Assembly: GCF_000708205.1 (NCBI RefSeq)
Contig: NW_014575558.1
Coordinates: 310,001 to 374,000 of the forward strand
From: Mixia osmundae IAM 14324
Lineage: Eukaryota; Basidiomycota; Mixiomycetes; Mixiales; Mixiaceae
DNA length: 64,000 nt
Reading direction: 5' to 3'
Below the pieces are notes generated by a model. The model saw nothing but the letters and a program-made list of their open reading frames with translations, ran no database searches and had not been told where the DNA came from. Below are positions 10,840 through 23,995 of this stretch, piece by piece (the stretch's first letter is position 1; each line of letters opens with the position of its first letter). Both the position numbers and the translations under genes were made by a program.

Positions 10840-13800
10840 TCACGCAAGATCTTCGTTGTCGCCATCGGGTGCCTCTTCCAAAGCGGCCAGCAGGGCTTGC
10901 TGAGTGATGCGACCTTGCTTCTCTTGCTTGGGCGCATCGCCGGCAGGTGTGAAGAGATCGAGCAGCTTGTCCGTCTCGAGCGATGCGAGCTGACTATTCT
11001 GTTGACTGATGACTGTTGAGGCCACGTGGGTCTTGAAGCGCTGCAGTCCCATAATCTGCTCCTCGAGTGTGTCCTTCGTGATCAAGCGGTACACATTGAC
11101 CGTGCGCTTCTGGCCGAGTCGATGTGCCCTGTCCATGGCTTGCAAATCCTTCATTGGGTTGAGATCGTGCTCGACAAAGATGACCGTGTCCGCACTCGTC
11201 AAATTGAGGCCCAGACCGCCGACATGTGTAGTCAGAAGTAAGACATCAATGGAGGGGTCTCGGTTAAACGTCTTGACGATAGCAAAGCGTTGATGACTTG
11301 GTATCGCACCATCTAGCCGCATGTAGCTCACGGTTGGCATGTGCTTCCTGAACAGCATTGATTCTATGATGTCAAGCATGGAGCGCGTCTGGCAGAAAAC
11401 GAGGACCCGATGAGCCGCAATCGATTCCTCGATATCCGATTTCACAGCCTTAGCCTTGCCCTGAGATTGCAGGCCGATACCACAGTCCCACAGTAATTGT
11501 CTGCTCCATCATCAGCGAGATCACAGACAAAGAGAACGTGACTCACCGCAAAGCTTCAAGCTTGGGTGCGTGCTCCAGCTCGTTCTTGGCTGCTGCTAGG
11601 TTAGCAAGCGCCGTACGATGCTGAGGATTGCTAGCATCCAGAACGAGGCTGGGATGATTGACCAGCTTCCGCAGATATTGCAAGGTCTGAAAGACGTGCT
11701 GTTTTCCGTCATCTGCATTGCTACCATCCTCATTGCTTTGCCCAAGCGAGCTGTAAAGGTCTCGCTGAAGCGGTGAGAGCTCGCACTGGTAGTCTTGTAT
11801 GATCTTCGGCGGTAAATCTTGCAGCACATTCTCCTTCAATCGGCGCAGGATGAAAGGCAGGACTTGTTTGTGAAGGGCTTCAAGCGCAAGGGCGCCTTTC
11901 GCCTGCTCTGCGCTTGACTTCTTCGCGTCTTTGCTGGCCGCAATGGGACGGCTGTAGCGCTCGCTGAAACTGGCTTCACTACCCAGGAAGCCCGGCATGA
12001 GAAAGTCGAAAAGCGACCAGAGCTCGAGAACATTGTTCTGGATTGGCGTGCCTGACAGCACAAGCCGGTGCTCGGCTTTCAGACGCTTGACGGCTTTGGA
12101 CAGTTTGGCCTTGCTTGATTTGATGACGTGGCCTTCGTCAAGAACGCAATAATTGAAGTCGAGCGTTGCAAGGTAATCAATCTCGCTACTGATTGTATTG
12201 TATGACGCAATAACGACATCAGCCTTCTTCAGCTCACCTTTCAGCTGGCTACGACGCAAAGGATCGCCGCCGAAGATCAGCGGGCGAAGATCAGGTGCAT
12301 ATGTCTCAATCTCGTGTTGCCAGTGACCGGTGAGCGTTGACGGACATACCACGAGCGAAGGCAGATGAACCGTTTCAGGCGATGCAGACTTGGTATGCTT
12401 TTCCGCACGCTCAAAATGCTTGCTGGCGAGAATGCAAATGGACTGCAGGGTCTTGCCTAGACCCATGTCATCGCAGAGAATGCCGTGTAGTTGATACTTG
12501 TGCAAGAAAGCCAGCCAGCTGACTCCTTCTCGCTGATACGAACGGAGCTCAGCTTTCACGGTGATCGGCATGACGTATTCGGCAATAGTGCTGCCATCAA
12601 TGAGTTGTGATAGGAAACGACGCTCATCGTCGCGTCGTGCAATGAGCGACGCCGGCAGATCGGCGGGGTCTTGGATCTCAGCCTGCCAGTGTGTTTGTGA
12701 GCCAGATCAAGCACAATACAGAAGGCAAGCTCACCTCCAGCGGTACTAGCTTGATGATCGAAGCAAAGACGCGTGCGGCCAGCAAGCGCACAGCTTCGTT
12801 CCCATCAGTCGTGCGGCCCAGCGTAGGAACGACGAGGAAGACAATGTACGGCAGTATGCGTATGTCCATGATGTCGACAATCCGTGCGATGGTCTCGAGC
12901 ATACCCTGACGTCGATATAGATTAAGTGGATCGCTCAGATCAGCTAGACAGTGCTCGATAAGAAATGGTAGACCGGTCGCAGGCGATAAGTCACATATTG
13001 TCGCAATTGCTTTTGCAGCTGCAGACCTCAAGACGGCATACGAGCTTCGAAGTAAACTTGTGATTGTCGGCAGGAGTGAAGCGAGTCTGACTCGGCTTTG
13101 AGTGCTCGCGACAGGCAACAAAGCGGTAGCGATAGCCAGGCCGTCGATCAACTTTTGCCCAAGCGTGTGATCAGATGCCAGTGCGGTTTGCTGCGCGTCC
13201 AAAGGCTGAGAGCACACACTTACCAGATCGTCAGAGACTACTTGCCAGAGTAGCGGTAACTCATCGAAAAGTTTATCGCCAAAGTCAGCTGACAGCTCTG
13301 CCATCGCGAAGCGTGCACCTCTGACGACGAGCAGTGAGCGAGGGTCCGGCGTGACGCTCGTCCCCTCCGTTGTAGTAGCTATATCATACAGTATGCGATC
13401 CTGATCAGCAACATGCTCGGCAAAGAGCGGAGTCGCAAGTGTATCCTGACAGACCAGGTTCGCTACGTTCTTGATCAATTTTGTACATGGAACTTGCTTT
13501 GACAAATCGGCCGTCAAACGGCGGATGAGCTGTGCGATAGCCAGCGCCGTACTTTGCTGCAAACGAGGGTCGGTCTCCGACTTGAGGGATGCGATCAGAG
13601 GCGGTACTAGAGCATTAAGCTTCGCTGGGATGGCGCCGAAAGCAACACAGGCTGATGCCAGCGAAGCTGCGACTCTTATATCATATGTGGACTTGTCCCC
13701 GGCGTATTGAGTGTGCAGCCGTAAGACCGTCTGACTGAGCTCATGCATCTGTGATGCCGCCTTTTTGCTGGTCTGAGCCAATTTCGCGCTCGTGGACTGC

Positions 13801-16387
13801 AGCAGCGTCATCAAGCCCTGTGCACGAATACTCAATGACAGCTTCGCCGGCGGCATATCTTCAACGTGATGATTGGCGAGTGACTTTGTGGCTTTCTCAC
13901 AGTGGGAAGACAACCGTTTAGCGTCAGCAGCGATTTCGTCGTAGCTGTCGGGTAAGGCGGCTGTGAGACGATCGCGACATTGCAGGCCTAACGCCGACGT
14001 TTCCGGCTCTGCATCTAACGAGGCACGCGCAAGAGCTGCAAGGAGTAAGGCGGAGAAGACGCGCCTGCTCGCGCTCGGGTCGCTGAGGTGCGTCATATAA
14101 TGACTGAGGCGCTGCCAAGAGTGGTTTGGATTCTTTGCATGCAACTGGGCGAGCGCTTGTAATGCATCGAGACGACAAGCGAATAAAGTCTCGCTCGTAA
14201 TGAGCGTCATATCCTGAGACAGCAGTGTTTTGTCGACTGGTGCGATTGCGTAACCTGTAATCTGATAAAAATCCATTGGCAGGCCGCCTTGCAATGGGCT
14301 GATGAGCAGGCCGGCGCAAGTGTCGACTATGCCATCTATCACTGATGTGGCATACGTCGGAGTGCTTTCTGCTAGAAAGACTTGCCAGGCCGCCATGCTT
14401 TGCTCGCGAATTGACAATCTGGTTTCGACAGCGATGTTGCGCCAGATGAGCCGCGGCAAAGCAACATCTTCACCGGAAGAAATGACGGGGATCATGACGG
14501 TTATCGCATTAATGACAGACGCGCGTACGGAAGTGATCGTATGCCGCAGAAAGGGATAAAGAGCCGGTAGACGAGCAATGAGATGCTCGCGCGAGACAGA
14601 GGCAAGCATAGCACTGCTGGTCATAAGCGCAGTGAGGAGCTGGATAATGTCTGCAACCGAGCTTGAGAGATCATCGTGTGCCTGTTGAATGCAAGACCAG
14701 AGCATCTCGAGTAGCGCGTCCAGTGTCGCTTTCGGTAGGCGTTCACCGATGGTGCCGACGATGGGCAACAAAGCAGCGGCAGCGACACCTCTCACATCGT
14801 CATCTTTGTCCTTCAGGCCGGTCAAAGCGAGCGCGACAACCCTGTTGAGCAGAAGCGCATCGTCTTGTAGGATATCTTGGCGCGATTCGACGAGATAGCG
14901 TAGGCCGAGTAAACCGGCGTGTCTGACTTCCCATACAGACTTTTGATCGTCTTGCTTGATCATAGCTTCGAGAGCGTCGAAGGTCGAGGCAAGTGTGAAC
15001 GATGGACAGTGGGCTATGAGGCTGGCGAGCGTTCTGCTTGCGGCTTCTCTTACTGGTGCTTTGACCGAGTCCCCGAGGTAGTCACCAAAGCGATCTCGCA
15101 AAAGGACTTCGAGTATGACGGTGATGAGCTCTGAGCACCAACGCTGATGCGCAGCTCGATTGTCTGCATCAGAGAGAGCAAGTGACATGCCGCCAGAGGC
15201 ACCTTGAGATCTCAAGATCTCCGTGAGACCAAGCGCTGCGCCGTGCCGTATCGTCCATATTGGATCCGTGAGATCGTCCGCCAAACTCTCGGCGATGGCA
15301 TGGAATGGCCATGTGTCGGCGCTGACATCGGAAAGATCTGGCATATCGTCTTCCGCTTTTATGGCTACCTGGCCTCCGATGACGGGTGGTTCTGCTATTG
15401 TCTGCTCGTCCTTTTTGTTGTCTATATTGTCGGCTTGCTGGGCTATAGTCGCCTCTATTGCGCGCTTCCTATCGCACTCGTGGATGTCAGCAAAGACCGC
15501 ATGATGAATCGAAGACTGACTTTGAGCTAGTCTCTTTAGCCTCCGCTTTCCGTTTGCGCTTAAGTGCGTTCAGTTCACGAGCGCTGAGTGTCTTTGCAGG
15601 TGCGCCGTTTGTGTGCGCAGAGGCCGAAGCGGCCTGTTCGCCCTCTGCAAGTTCCTTTGCCATGTCTATACCGATGCTGAGATCTTCGCTCCGAGAGCCG
15701 GCGAAGTCAAGACCAAACTCTGATGCCAATGCTTTCTGCGATTTTTGCTGAGCTTCACGATCTGACGCGGTCAGTGGAGGTGCAAATTCGCCGCCAGCTG
15801 TTGCGAGAAGATGGGGTCGCTCGCGCATGATTTGCAGCGCGTTAAAGTCTGTCAAGGCATCGGAAGGCTCAGTCTGTGCTGCAGAGGTTACTCTGAGGTC
15901 GGTACTGCGAGGAGGGAGAGGATCCCAAACTCCAATAGCGCGACATATTGATTCGACGGCGAGTGCTGCAGCTATGCGTGTCTCGCCATTCCGTGACCGC
16001 AAATGCGGCACAATCTGCGCTGCCTATGGGTAACCTACTGGATCGCATCGGGGGCACTCACTTTGTTGAGTAAACTTATGATCTCTTGCCATTCGCCATC
16101 AATGCCTCTCCAAGACGACGCGGTACTCTCGCCCAGCAGGAGCTGACCCGTCTCTCTGACATTCCTAGCGAGCGAAGAGGACGGTCCCGAAGCAGCAGCT
16201 GGCCCTGAGCTTGTGTGCTGGATGCGCTGACCCGCAATCTGACCAAGCTGGCGTGCTGCCGTCTGACGGACGGTGCTTGTCTGTCCAGTCGACAGCAGCA
16301 AGATCAGGCGGTCCAACCTGATCGCTTGACGTGATTAGCACATGAGCTTTACAGGGAGCATGACAGAGTCGCTCACCTGGTGGCCAT
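10840..16387 (-). CDS. MOT1: MOT1/BTAF1 TBP-removing SNF2 ATPase
   Basis: 1765 aa from six exons: 16377..16387, 16062..16317, 15498..16023, 12735..15442, 11547..12682, 10840..11500. Mot1 uses ATP to strip TATA-binding protein from DNA. The N-terminal two thirds are HEAT repeats, starting with the family N-terminus MATRLDRLILLLSTG. The SNF2 motor begins near residue 1205: motif I DDMGLGKT, motif II LDEGH (DEGH is typical of Mot1), SGTPIQNNVLELWSLFDFL, then the second lobe with TRSMLDIIESML, TTHVGGLGLNLT and MDRAHRLGQKR. Exon 1 contributes only 11 nt, so the ATG is separated from the rest by intron 1. The junction at 16023 could shift by a few codons. Length is close to yeast Mot1. Confidence 0.95.
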
Positions 16388-17860
16388 TGTGAGCTGTGCG
16401 CTGCTGCTTTGTAGCACCCTTGTGATGAATTTGGTCGCTGCTTATATTGCCAGGTGTCGCGCTCGTGCGACAGATCAGATCAATGACACGACCCCTGGCT
16501 TACTTCCAGTCCGCACGCCTCCCAGGCCTGAGCAGCCATTCTGTTCAAGGTCGTCGTGGCATCCATCTGCATTCCTTTGATTCACAATGCTGGACATCGT
16601 CTGTCTGCTTGCCTATCCGAACTCCAAAAGCTTATCAATAAGTATCATGAGCACCAGAACAAGAAATTCCTGCAAGAGATCTCGTCGATGTAGCAAAGAT
16701 TGACTTGGCACCATGCCACATGCGGTGGATTACTTGCTGCTCCAAAGGCGCTTACGTCACGAACAAGCCCCGCTTAAAAGCAACCCATACATGCTCCGTT
16801 CGAGTCTCTGCTACTACCGGCTGTTCTATGTCAACCGATAGAATCGTCATCCACAGCTAATATGAGCGACCACGATCCAAAAACAGAGGAGAAGAAGGCC
16901 CGTCCAAAGTGGCGCCCTTCTTCACTACCAAATTTTTTATGCTTCGTGTCGAACGGCAGTAGCCTGAGCTTACAAGCCGCGCGATAATGTCAGTTGCCTC
17001 GTTAGTGGCAATGGACTGCGGACTCTACTGCATTTTGTCCGCATACCTGCCTTATTGATAGAATGACGCATGGTTGCCCTCGAGCAATCGGTACCCTAGA
17101 AGTATCTTCGCAGATGGAGCCGAGAAATTGCGCGAAGCATATTTTGGTACACTCAAGCAGCGTATAGATTGGGTCTGGCACGCTGATGTAGCCCTGTGCC
17201 TGCGTGGCCAGAGCGTTTCGAAGTCGATCGGCTCATGTGATGCTACTGCGGATCCGTATCGTATTCTACACAGGCACGACTGAGAGATCGCGTGTCGCAT
17301 CCAGGATGGTCGCAGATGATCATCTTGCAAAGGGCCTTTCGCTACGCACGGCAACTCGTCACCAGTTTCTGCAAGGCCTCGGCCGCGTTTGAGCGAGCCG
17401 TACCCGCGTCATCATCATTACGGTATCTCCAGCTTCTTGGGCCGAGACACGCCGATCGTCGACGAAAACGGAATTCTGCATTATGCATGTGATGAATTTT
17501 ATCGCTCGCGGATAGTCGGCCGAGACTGCTGATCAATCACGCTTGTAAGCGAGTCATCGTAACGCCGCCGCCGTCGGACTGTTTCGACCGCCGAAGGAGT
17601 GCGAATTCGTCAGCCGAGTCATGGAAGAGAGGTGCTACATAAGAAGCACCTCTCCTCCGCAAAGTATCCTCCAACACTTCTGTACTACGACCCTCGGAAG
17701 CAAAGCGAAATAGAGCGACCACACTGTAAACAAGCCGAGGAGATAGGCTTGATCCACGCATCGCGCGCATGTGAGCCTCGCATGCCCACCGGAGACCGGA
17801 CAACATACTGACTCGCATGCTCTGCAGATACTACTCAAGCCAGCGCGGCGAACACCAGAC
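16388..17860. other. 1.5-kb gap without a convincing gene
   Basis: This is the longest stretch without a supported gene. It must contain the MOT1 promoter at its left end and the promoter of the gene at 17861 at its right end. A 41-codon ORF starts at 16862 on the plus strand with MSDHDPKTEEKKARPKW, behind a pyrimidine-rich leader that looks like a promoter, and could be a first exon; I could not connect it to a convincing second exon. An open stretch around 17074..17283 lacks an ATG. Codon use is not distinctive. No repeat, tRNA or known RNA was seen. Confidence 0.4.
16862..16987 (+). CDS. Possible small ORF or first exon
   Basis: An ATG-started ORF of 41 codons, very polar at the start (MSDHDPKTEEKKARPKW) and more hydrophobic afterwards. 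It follows an AT/CT-rich leader within the MOT1 upstream gap. Internal GT and AG dinucleotides would allow splicing to open frame further right (to about 17160), but none of these joins gives a recognisable protein. It may be chance. Confidence 0.2.
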   Translation: MSDHDPKTEEKKARPKWRPSSLPNFLCFVSNGSSLSLQAAR

Positions 17861-18988
17861 ATGTCTGCCCTCGAGACCCGCGCACCCTGGTACCCGATGC
17901 TCTTCGACGAAGTGCCCAAGAAACCGACCATAGAAGCGGTCAGGCGGCCGAGCTTGCTCTCACCTGAGCCATTACTGCCAGAATCCCGCCGAGGGTCTAC
18001 CTCCAGCTCCGGCGATGACGACGATGTCACGGATCTCTTCCTACCGCCATCAGCCTTGACGCCGGAGGCCGCGGTCATCAGCGCATTTAGCAAATACGCA
18101 AACGCTTTGCTTGTAGCTGCCGGCATCGTACTCAGCCTTCTCGCACTACTCATCGCTGCAGCACGAGCAATCCTGCCTCCAGCTAAAGCTCCGGCGAAAC
18201 AAGCCGAGAGGCCTCGACTGACGAGGACAACGAGCCCTGCTAAAGCCGCACCTGCACCCACAGAGCCTAAGTCCGCATCTCGAAGCGAAACTGCAAGTCC
18301 AACAAGACGCTCGAGGCCATCATGGACAACGATAAATGGGCATGCCTCGATGCGCTATTCGGCCTCGTCGGCATCGAGCTATCAGCCGCGTCAGAAGCTG
18401 CCTGCAGTCTTGGAGCGCAACGAAGCAGAACAGATGCTACAAGAAGCAGGCATTCAGCACCCCCTTCAGACATCGTCCGGCGCCATGTATGCTAGCACGA
18501 GCAAACCCGTTCTGTCACCGTTATTGCTGCCTACGACATCCGAGGCACCAGTGTCTGCCAAACGCTGGGGCAAGAAGCGCGCAACTTCGACTGCCTCGCT
18601 CGAGCTCGGTGCTTCGCCCTCGCGGTCATCGTCCGAGAACAGCAGCGAAACGTCATCGCTGAATGAAACGACCAAGAAGGCGTGCTCTCTTAGTCGCATG
18701 TTCAAAAAGCGCAGTAAAGCTGCCAAAGCGCCGGAACGTCCTTCGATGGTCCGGCGACTCAGCTTTTGCCAGCGCTGTCGCAACTTGCACAAGAGCAGCT
18801 CTGCCTGCAACCTAGCCGAGCTCGTATCGGCAAAGCTTTCTCGTCGAGACTCAATGTCCTCCAGCTCGACTGCAGCAAGCAGCTATAAGGCGAATAGAAA
18901 AGTCGCATTCGAGGTAGAGGAAGACTGGGATACAGATGCAACGAGTTTCGAAGACGAGCTGACGCCAATGTCAAAGACTACTCAATGA
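17861..18988 (+). CDS. Single-pass membrane protein, Ser-rich, unrecognised
   Basis: 375 aa, one exon. The frame is open upstream to 17771 but only from GTG, so the first ATG at 17861 is used. One strong membrane segment lies at about residues 81-103 (ANALLVAAGIVLSLLALL). It follows an acidic-serine stretch (SSSGDDDDVTDLF) and precedes a long basic, Ser/Pro/Ala-rich tail that looks disordered and phosphorylatable, with an acidic end (FEVEEDWDTDATSFEDELTP). There is no signal peptide, so a type II or tail-in-cytosol topology on an internal membrane is possible. No domain recognised. It is convergent with the carboxypeptidase gene (stops 108 bp apart). Confidence 0.7.
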   Translation: MSALETRAPWYPMLFDEVPKKPTIEAVRRPSLLSPEPLLPESRRGSTSSSGDDDDVTDLFLPPSALTPEAAVISAFSKYANALLVAAGIVLSLLALLIAAARAILPPAKAPAKQAERPRLTRTTSPAKAAPAPTEPKSASRSETASPTRRSRPSWTTINGHASMRYSASSASSYQPRQKLPAVLERNEAEQMLQEAGIQHPLQTSSGAMYASTSKPVLSPLLLPTTSEAPVSAKRWGKKRATSTASLELGASPSRSSSENSSETSSLNETTKKACSLSRMFKKRSKAAKAPERPSMVRRLSFCQRCRNLHKSSSACNLAELVSAKLSRRDSMSSSSTAASSYKANRKVAFEVEEDWDTDATSFEDELTPMSKTTQ

Positions 18989-19096
18989 AAGGTGTATCAT
19001 TGTAATGAATGTTTCGAAACAATTCATGGGGTGCGATTGAAAAGTGCATTGGACACTACAAATGAGGGAAAGCCGAAAGGTGCGCATCTGCATGCT

Positions 19097-21103
19097 TTAG
19101 TGGAGCGGGATGTTGGCGAGCCAACGATTGAACATGTCGAGAGACTCGGCTGGCAGATTGAAAGGGACCATGTGGCCAGCATCGAACAGTCGTACGAATG
19201 TGTAATTGCCTGCACCTGGTCCTGCCTGTCTGACTGTGCCTGCTTTCTTGCCTTCGAGAGTGACAAAAGACTTTGCCTTTGAAGCTGCGAACTCCTTCGT
19301 GAAGGGCGATTCGAGGTGATTCATCCAGATCTCGTTGCCGACCCAGTTGCACATGAAGCTGTCAACGACATCATAAGCTGTGTGCAGGGCCTTACGAAAG
19401 AAGCCTCACTCTTCGACGCCATCGTATTCGATGACACGGATGCCATCCTTAAGCAAAGGTACGAGCAGCGCACCAGCATCAAACATCGAATCGCCTTGGA
19501 ACTGGAAAGCTCGGTTGACGTCCATATTGCAGGATTGGAATTCGAGCTTGGTGGGAACGCCGAGCGCTTTCTTGGTTTCTGGCTTGTTGAGGAAGACTTC
19601 GATCCATTGCATCTCCTTGTAGCAGAGAGGGCCATCCTCGCCATTGCGGTCACATTTCTTTCGGACATCATATGGGCTATAATGGCAGATCAGCAAGACA
19701 CCACGCAATATTGCGCATGAACTTACTTGAGACCCGTATCCTGGAAGGGACCGTACATGTTCGACCAGCAGTATAAATTGGCAGGGATGCATCTGAAGCG
19801 CGAGCCGGAATCGCGGCAGGCTTGGACGAGCTTGGCGCACGTTTGACCCTTTGATTTGAGGCTTTCGCAAGTCGAAGGCGAGAAGAGACTCTTCTCCTCG
19901 CAGCCGTAGGTCTCGACTGCAGGCATCTGATACAGGGCATCGGTCAAACCGTTGCCGATCATGACGGTATCGAGGTTGATGCGCCTGTTGGATGCAGCTG
20001 CAGATCGAAGTCCCTTTGTGAGCTCCAGGTTCTTCTTATGGATGTACGAGGCGACATTGGGGGCGTATCTATAACTCCGCATCAGCCCGGTGAATGGCGT
20101 TCGGCGTTCTACTCACATGCCACCGTACGACTCTGCTGCGACGGTGAACGGCAAGCTGGCATAAGCCTCAAATTCGTGGAAGAACAGCTGCAGCAAGGCA
20201 TAGAGATCTTCGGCCGTCTGAGGCGAGTTGTTGACACTGTCGCCTTGCTCAGACCAGCTGTAGCCGACTTGAACGGGCGAGTCGACAAAGAGTACGTTCG
20301 CCTTGCTGTTCCAGCTCGAGGGGTTGTATTCGAGCTTCTCGCCGCCCTCACGAACGTTACATGGGCCAAGTTCGAACAGCAGGCCAGTCGAAGAGGAGCA
20401 TCCAGGACCTCCATTGAGCCAGAGTACCATAGGATCAGTAGATGGACTGCTGCGAGACTCGAAGAACCAGAAGAACCTAGACCGCTCAGCCATCAGTCGG
20501 CTGGTATCCATGCGAGAATGCCAAAGGCACGCACAGATGCTTGGTGTCAGAGATGTCGAGATAGCCAGAGTACTGTTGGACAGTGTCGTCACAGATCGTC
20601 GGTTCCTGGAATCTGACCTTGTACTGAGCAAACTTGGGGTCAGGGTGAACGATCGTATGGAAGCCTGGCGTCATGTCGCGGTGAGATGCGCGCAAGCCTT
20701 TGTTTGCGTTGGACATGATGGCGTTGAGTGCAGATTCGGTGGAGTGTCCGATGGTCTCGAAGAGATCGCCGAGCTCATCGCTCGCTAGAAGCTTATCGAG
20801 CGAGGCCGAAGCGCTCGATGACGATACAGACGATAGCGTGCGATCTACGACGTTGTCGATGAGATAGGTGGCCGAGTCGAGCAGTGCCCTAGCTTCTCGA
20901 GTGATGCTCTGTCGGCCGGTCGAGACAGCCTCGCTGACGGGCTTGGGCAAGATGGACAAGAGTGAATCGGCGCCTTTGGCAGCGGCATGTTCGAGTCGAA
21001 GCTGAGAAGGCAGCCTTCGCAGCGATCCAGCATCAAAGGTGAATTGCTGCTGCTGTCCGGCTACGAAGCCTGCAGCTAGTAGGGCTATGCCGGCTGTACG
21101 CAT
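19097..21103 (-). CDS. Serine carboxypeptidase, carboxypeptidase Y type (S10)
   Basis: 602 aa from five exons (20535..21103, 20117..20476, 19727..20068, 19420..19676, 19097..19377). The precursor has a signal peptide (MRTAGIALLAAGFVAG) and a propeptide of about 130 residues, as in vacuolar CPY. S10 motifs: oxyanion site LWLNGGPGCSS, nucleophile ESYGG, Cys-rich insert, substrate region CNWVGNE and catalytic His in DAGHMVP. Splicing at the third intron turns the usual SYGGhY into SYGGIY. The last intron falls inside the strand that carries the catalytic Asp; its only frame-consistent donor is GC (ATG|GCGTCG), and the resulting EYDA...VVDSFMCNW is longer than the standard GDKDFICNW. The enzyme should trim C-terminal residues from peptides in the vacuole or outside. 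Confidence 0.88.
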
Positions 21104-21660
21104 CCTTGCTCGTCTCGCCGGTCGGTTGGCCAGTGACGTGTGACGCGGACGAACATCTCATGATCATCTCCCGCGTCGGCCAATCTCACTATCTCAATGT
21201 GGGGTTCACGCCGAATGTGCTCTGAACTGGACAAGAATGTCTCGTACGCCGGCTACGGCCAAACAGTCGAGACATGCATATACTATATGATGATGAAGAG
21301 AGCTCGGCGAGTCCAAGCAGAGTGAATTGGCGCTTTTTGAGTCTGCATGCGCTCAGCACGCGCACGCGCACCGCTCGGAAGAGAAGTCTTTCAACGTCAT
21401 ATTGCGCACTGATGCGTCCAGGGCAAACTGCGGCCCTGGCGAGCCGAGGAGGTGAATTGTCATATCTAAATATCTGCGCGTCTCATGTATCATAGAGCCG
21501 GGCACTCTACTTAGGCGATTGGTCGGCCGGACCGGACACTCAGATGAATTTCTGAGGTGATGAGCAACACTCGACTGTGCTTGTTGCTCTGGAGCTATGC
21601 CAGCTGGGTGACTTGTTTCTCGTCATTTCTTTCTGCCAGGCATCGCAGCTCGAATTTACG
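21104..21660. other. Intergenic region upstream of the carboxypeptidase gene
   Basis: 557 bp between the carboxypeptidase start and the next ORF. It should hold two promoters. Short open frames on both strands have no signal peptide, no recognisable domain and no supporting splice pattern. A short TA-rich stretch (catatactatatgatgatg, around 21277) is the only base-composition feature. Confidence 0.5.
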
Positions 21661-21873
21661 ATGAGGCTCCAAGCCCTGCTTTGCTTGAGCCATCTCGTAG
21701 TAGTCCTGAGTACCCTATCGAAGATACATTGTCGAAGATACATTGAGACCAGATCAGACGAGTCTGTGGGAGGGAGCGTCGAAGAACTGAGCGAATCCGA
21801 CCGAGATCGTTCGAAACGCGCGCGACAGGAAAGCGCCAGTCGGGCTGCCTGCGTCACCTTGCATAAGACGTAG
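21661..21873 (+). CDS. Possible 70-aa secreted peptide or leader ORF
   Basis: ATG-started ORF of 70 codons whose first 20 residues (MRLQALLCLSHLVVVLSTLS) look like a signal peptide. The rest is charged (Arg/Ser/Glu). It ends one base before the ATG of the E2 gene at 21875, so it could equally be an upstream ORF in the E2 leader. A 14-bp tandem duplication lies inside it. No relative was recognised in the window. Confidence 0.3.
   Translation: MRLQALLCLSHLVVVLSTLSKIHCRRYIETRSDESVGGSVEELSESDRDRSKRARQESASRAACVTLHKT
21718..21745 (+). repeat. 14-bp tandem duplication
   Basis: The unit tcgaagatacattg occurs twice without a gap (21718..21731 and 21732..21745). It is too short to be a mobile-element footprint; replication slippage is the simplest origin. 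Confidence 0.8.
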
Positions 21874-21874
21874 C

Positions 21875-22890
<1,016 letters not shown>

Positions 22891-23116
22891 GCTCACCGCG
22901 CATGTCATGATGTTGTACAATCGACGCAGTCATGTATTTACAGAGCAACCCATCACTGATAGAGGCCTCGACAAGGGCACAAATGCCGCTTACAGGCGCA
23001 TCGGGTTGCATCCAAGTGGTCAGGCGTGCGCATGCGCGGTCCGATTGATCGCGACGCGCTCGCCTTGCCCATTGAAAAGCTTCTCACGACGCTGAACCCC
23101 CTGTGCTCGCTGGACA

Positions 23117-23956
23117 ATGCTACCTTTGCGTTCCCTCGTGATTCATCTGCTGCTCTTCAACAGTCTCGCATTCGCCTTTCGGCCCAAATGGACTGTCTGG
23201 AGGCTCAAGCCAAGACTACGTGCAGTCTGTCCAGGCACTGGCCCGGCACCGACAGAGTTCATGTGGGACATGCCGGAATCGGTCACACTTCAGCTCATAC
23301 CATGGCAAAGCGGTCTCTGGTCTTTCGAGCGCATCAATGCCGTACGTCCTGGGCTTCCGGGTCGAACTCGAGCTCAAGCGGGCAAAACCACCAGCCTCTT
23401 GACTCAGAAGTCTCGTTCAGAACTCATCCCACATGGACAAGCTTCGAGAATGACGACATCGTGCTGCCCGTCACAATGACCGTCACAATGAAAGCTTGGA
23501 GCACAAGGGCGCAGACCAATGATTTTGTTCAGCCCTATCGGTCCTGCTGCAAAGTCGTCCGTCATTACTTTGAGCCCGAGACTGCTTGTCTCATGTAGCA
23601 TTCTTCCAACCAGATCTACCGGATGAGACTCCAATTTTCCCTCATCGAGGGCATGTACTCGCACCCATACAGCCAACTCGAGCTGACGCTCACTCCGTCA
23701 GGTGTCATCGTCATGTCAACTTCGGATATGGTCAGACTCTGTCGTTCGTCCAGCGAGAGCTCGCTTGCACTCGATAGGTGGCCGTCCTGTCCTGCTCGAT
23801 ATTCGGCCCCAGAGAATCGTCAGTCTATCATGCTCCGAGTCATGCTGATATGCAGCTCATCATCTCGCAGTTCTCGTGGAATGCGTGCAAGACGGCACCA
23901 AGATTGACTGGGCCAGGGGTTGCGATGACTTCCAGATTGGCTGTGTACCGTTCTAG
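23117..23956 (+). CDS. Secreted protein locus, family H copy 1 (model incomplete)
   Basis: Starts with a signal peptide (MLPLRSLVIHLLLFNSLAFA). Exon 1 runs to about 23339 (LWSFERINA) and splices (GTACGT donor) to an exon with FENDDIVLPVTMTVTMKAWS and the signature PYRSCCKVVRHY, which is shared with the relative at 45.3-45.7 kb. Further downstream open stretches, YSQLELTLTPSGVIVMSTSD and the terminal CVQDGTKIDWARGC ending in CVPF at 23956, look protein-like and can be joined by a phase-1 intron (23817 onwards). I could not prove whether 23117..23598 and 23600..23956 are one gene or two. Function unknown. Confidence 0.5.
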
Positions 23957-23995
23957 AGGGCGCCAACAGCTTTGCATTTGCGACGAGAAGCATCA

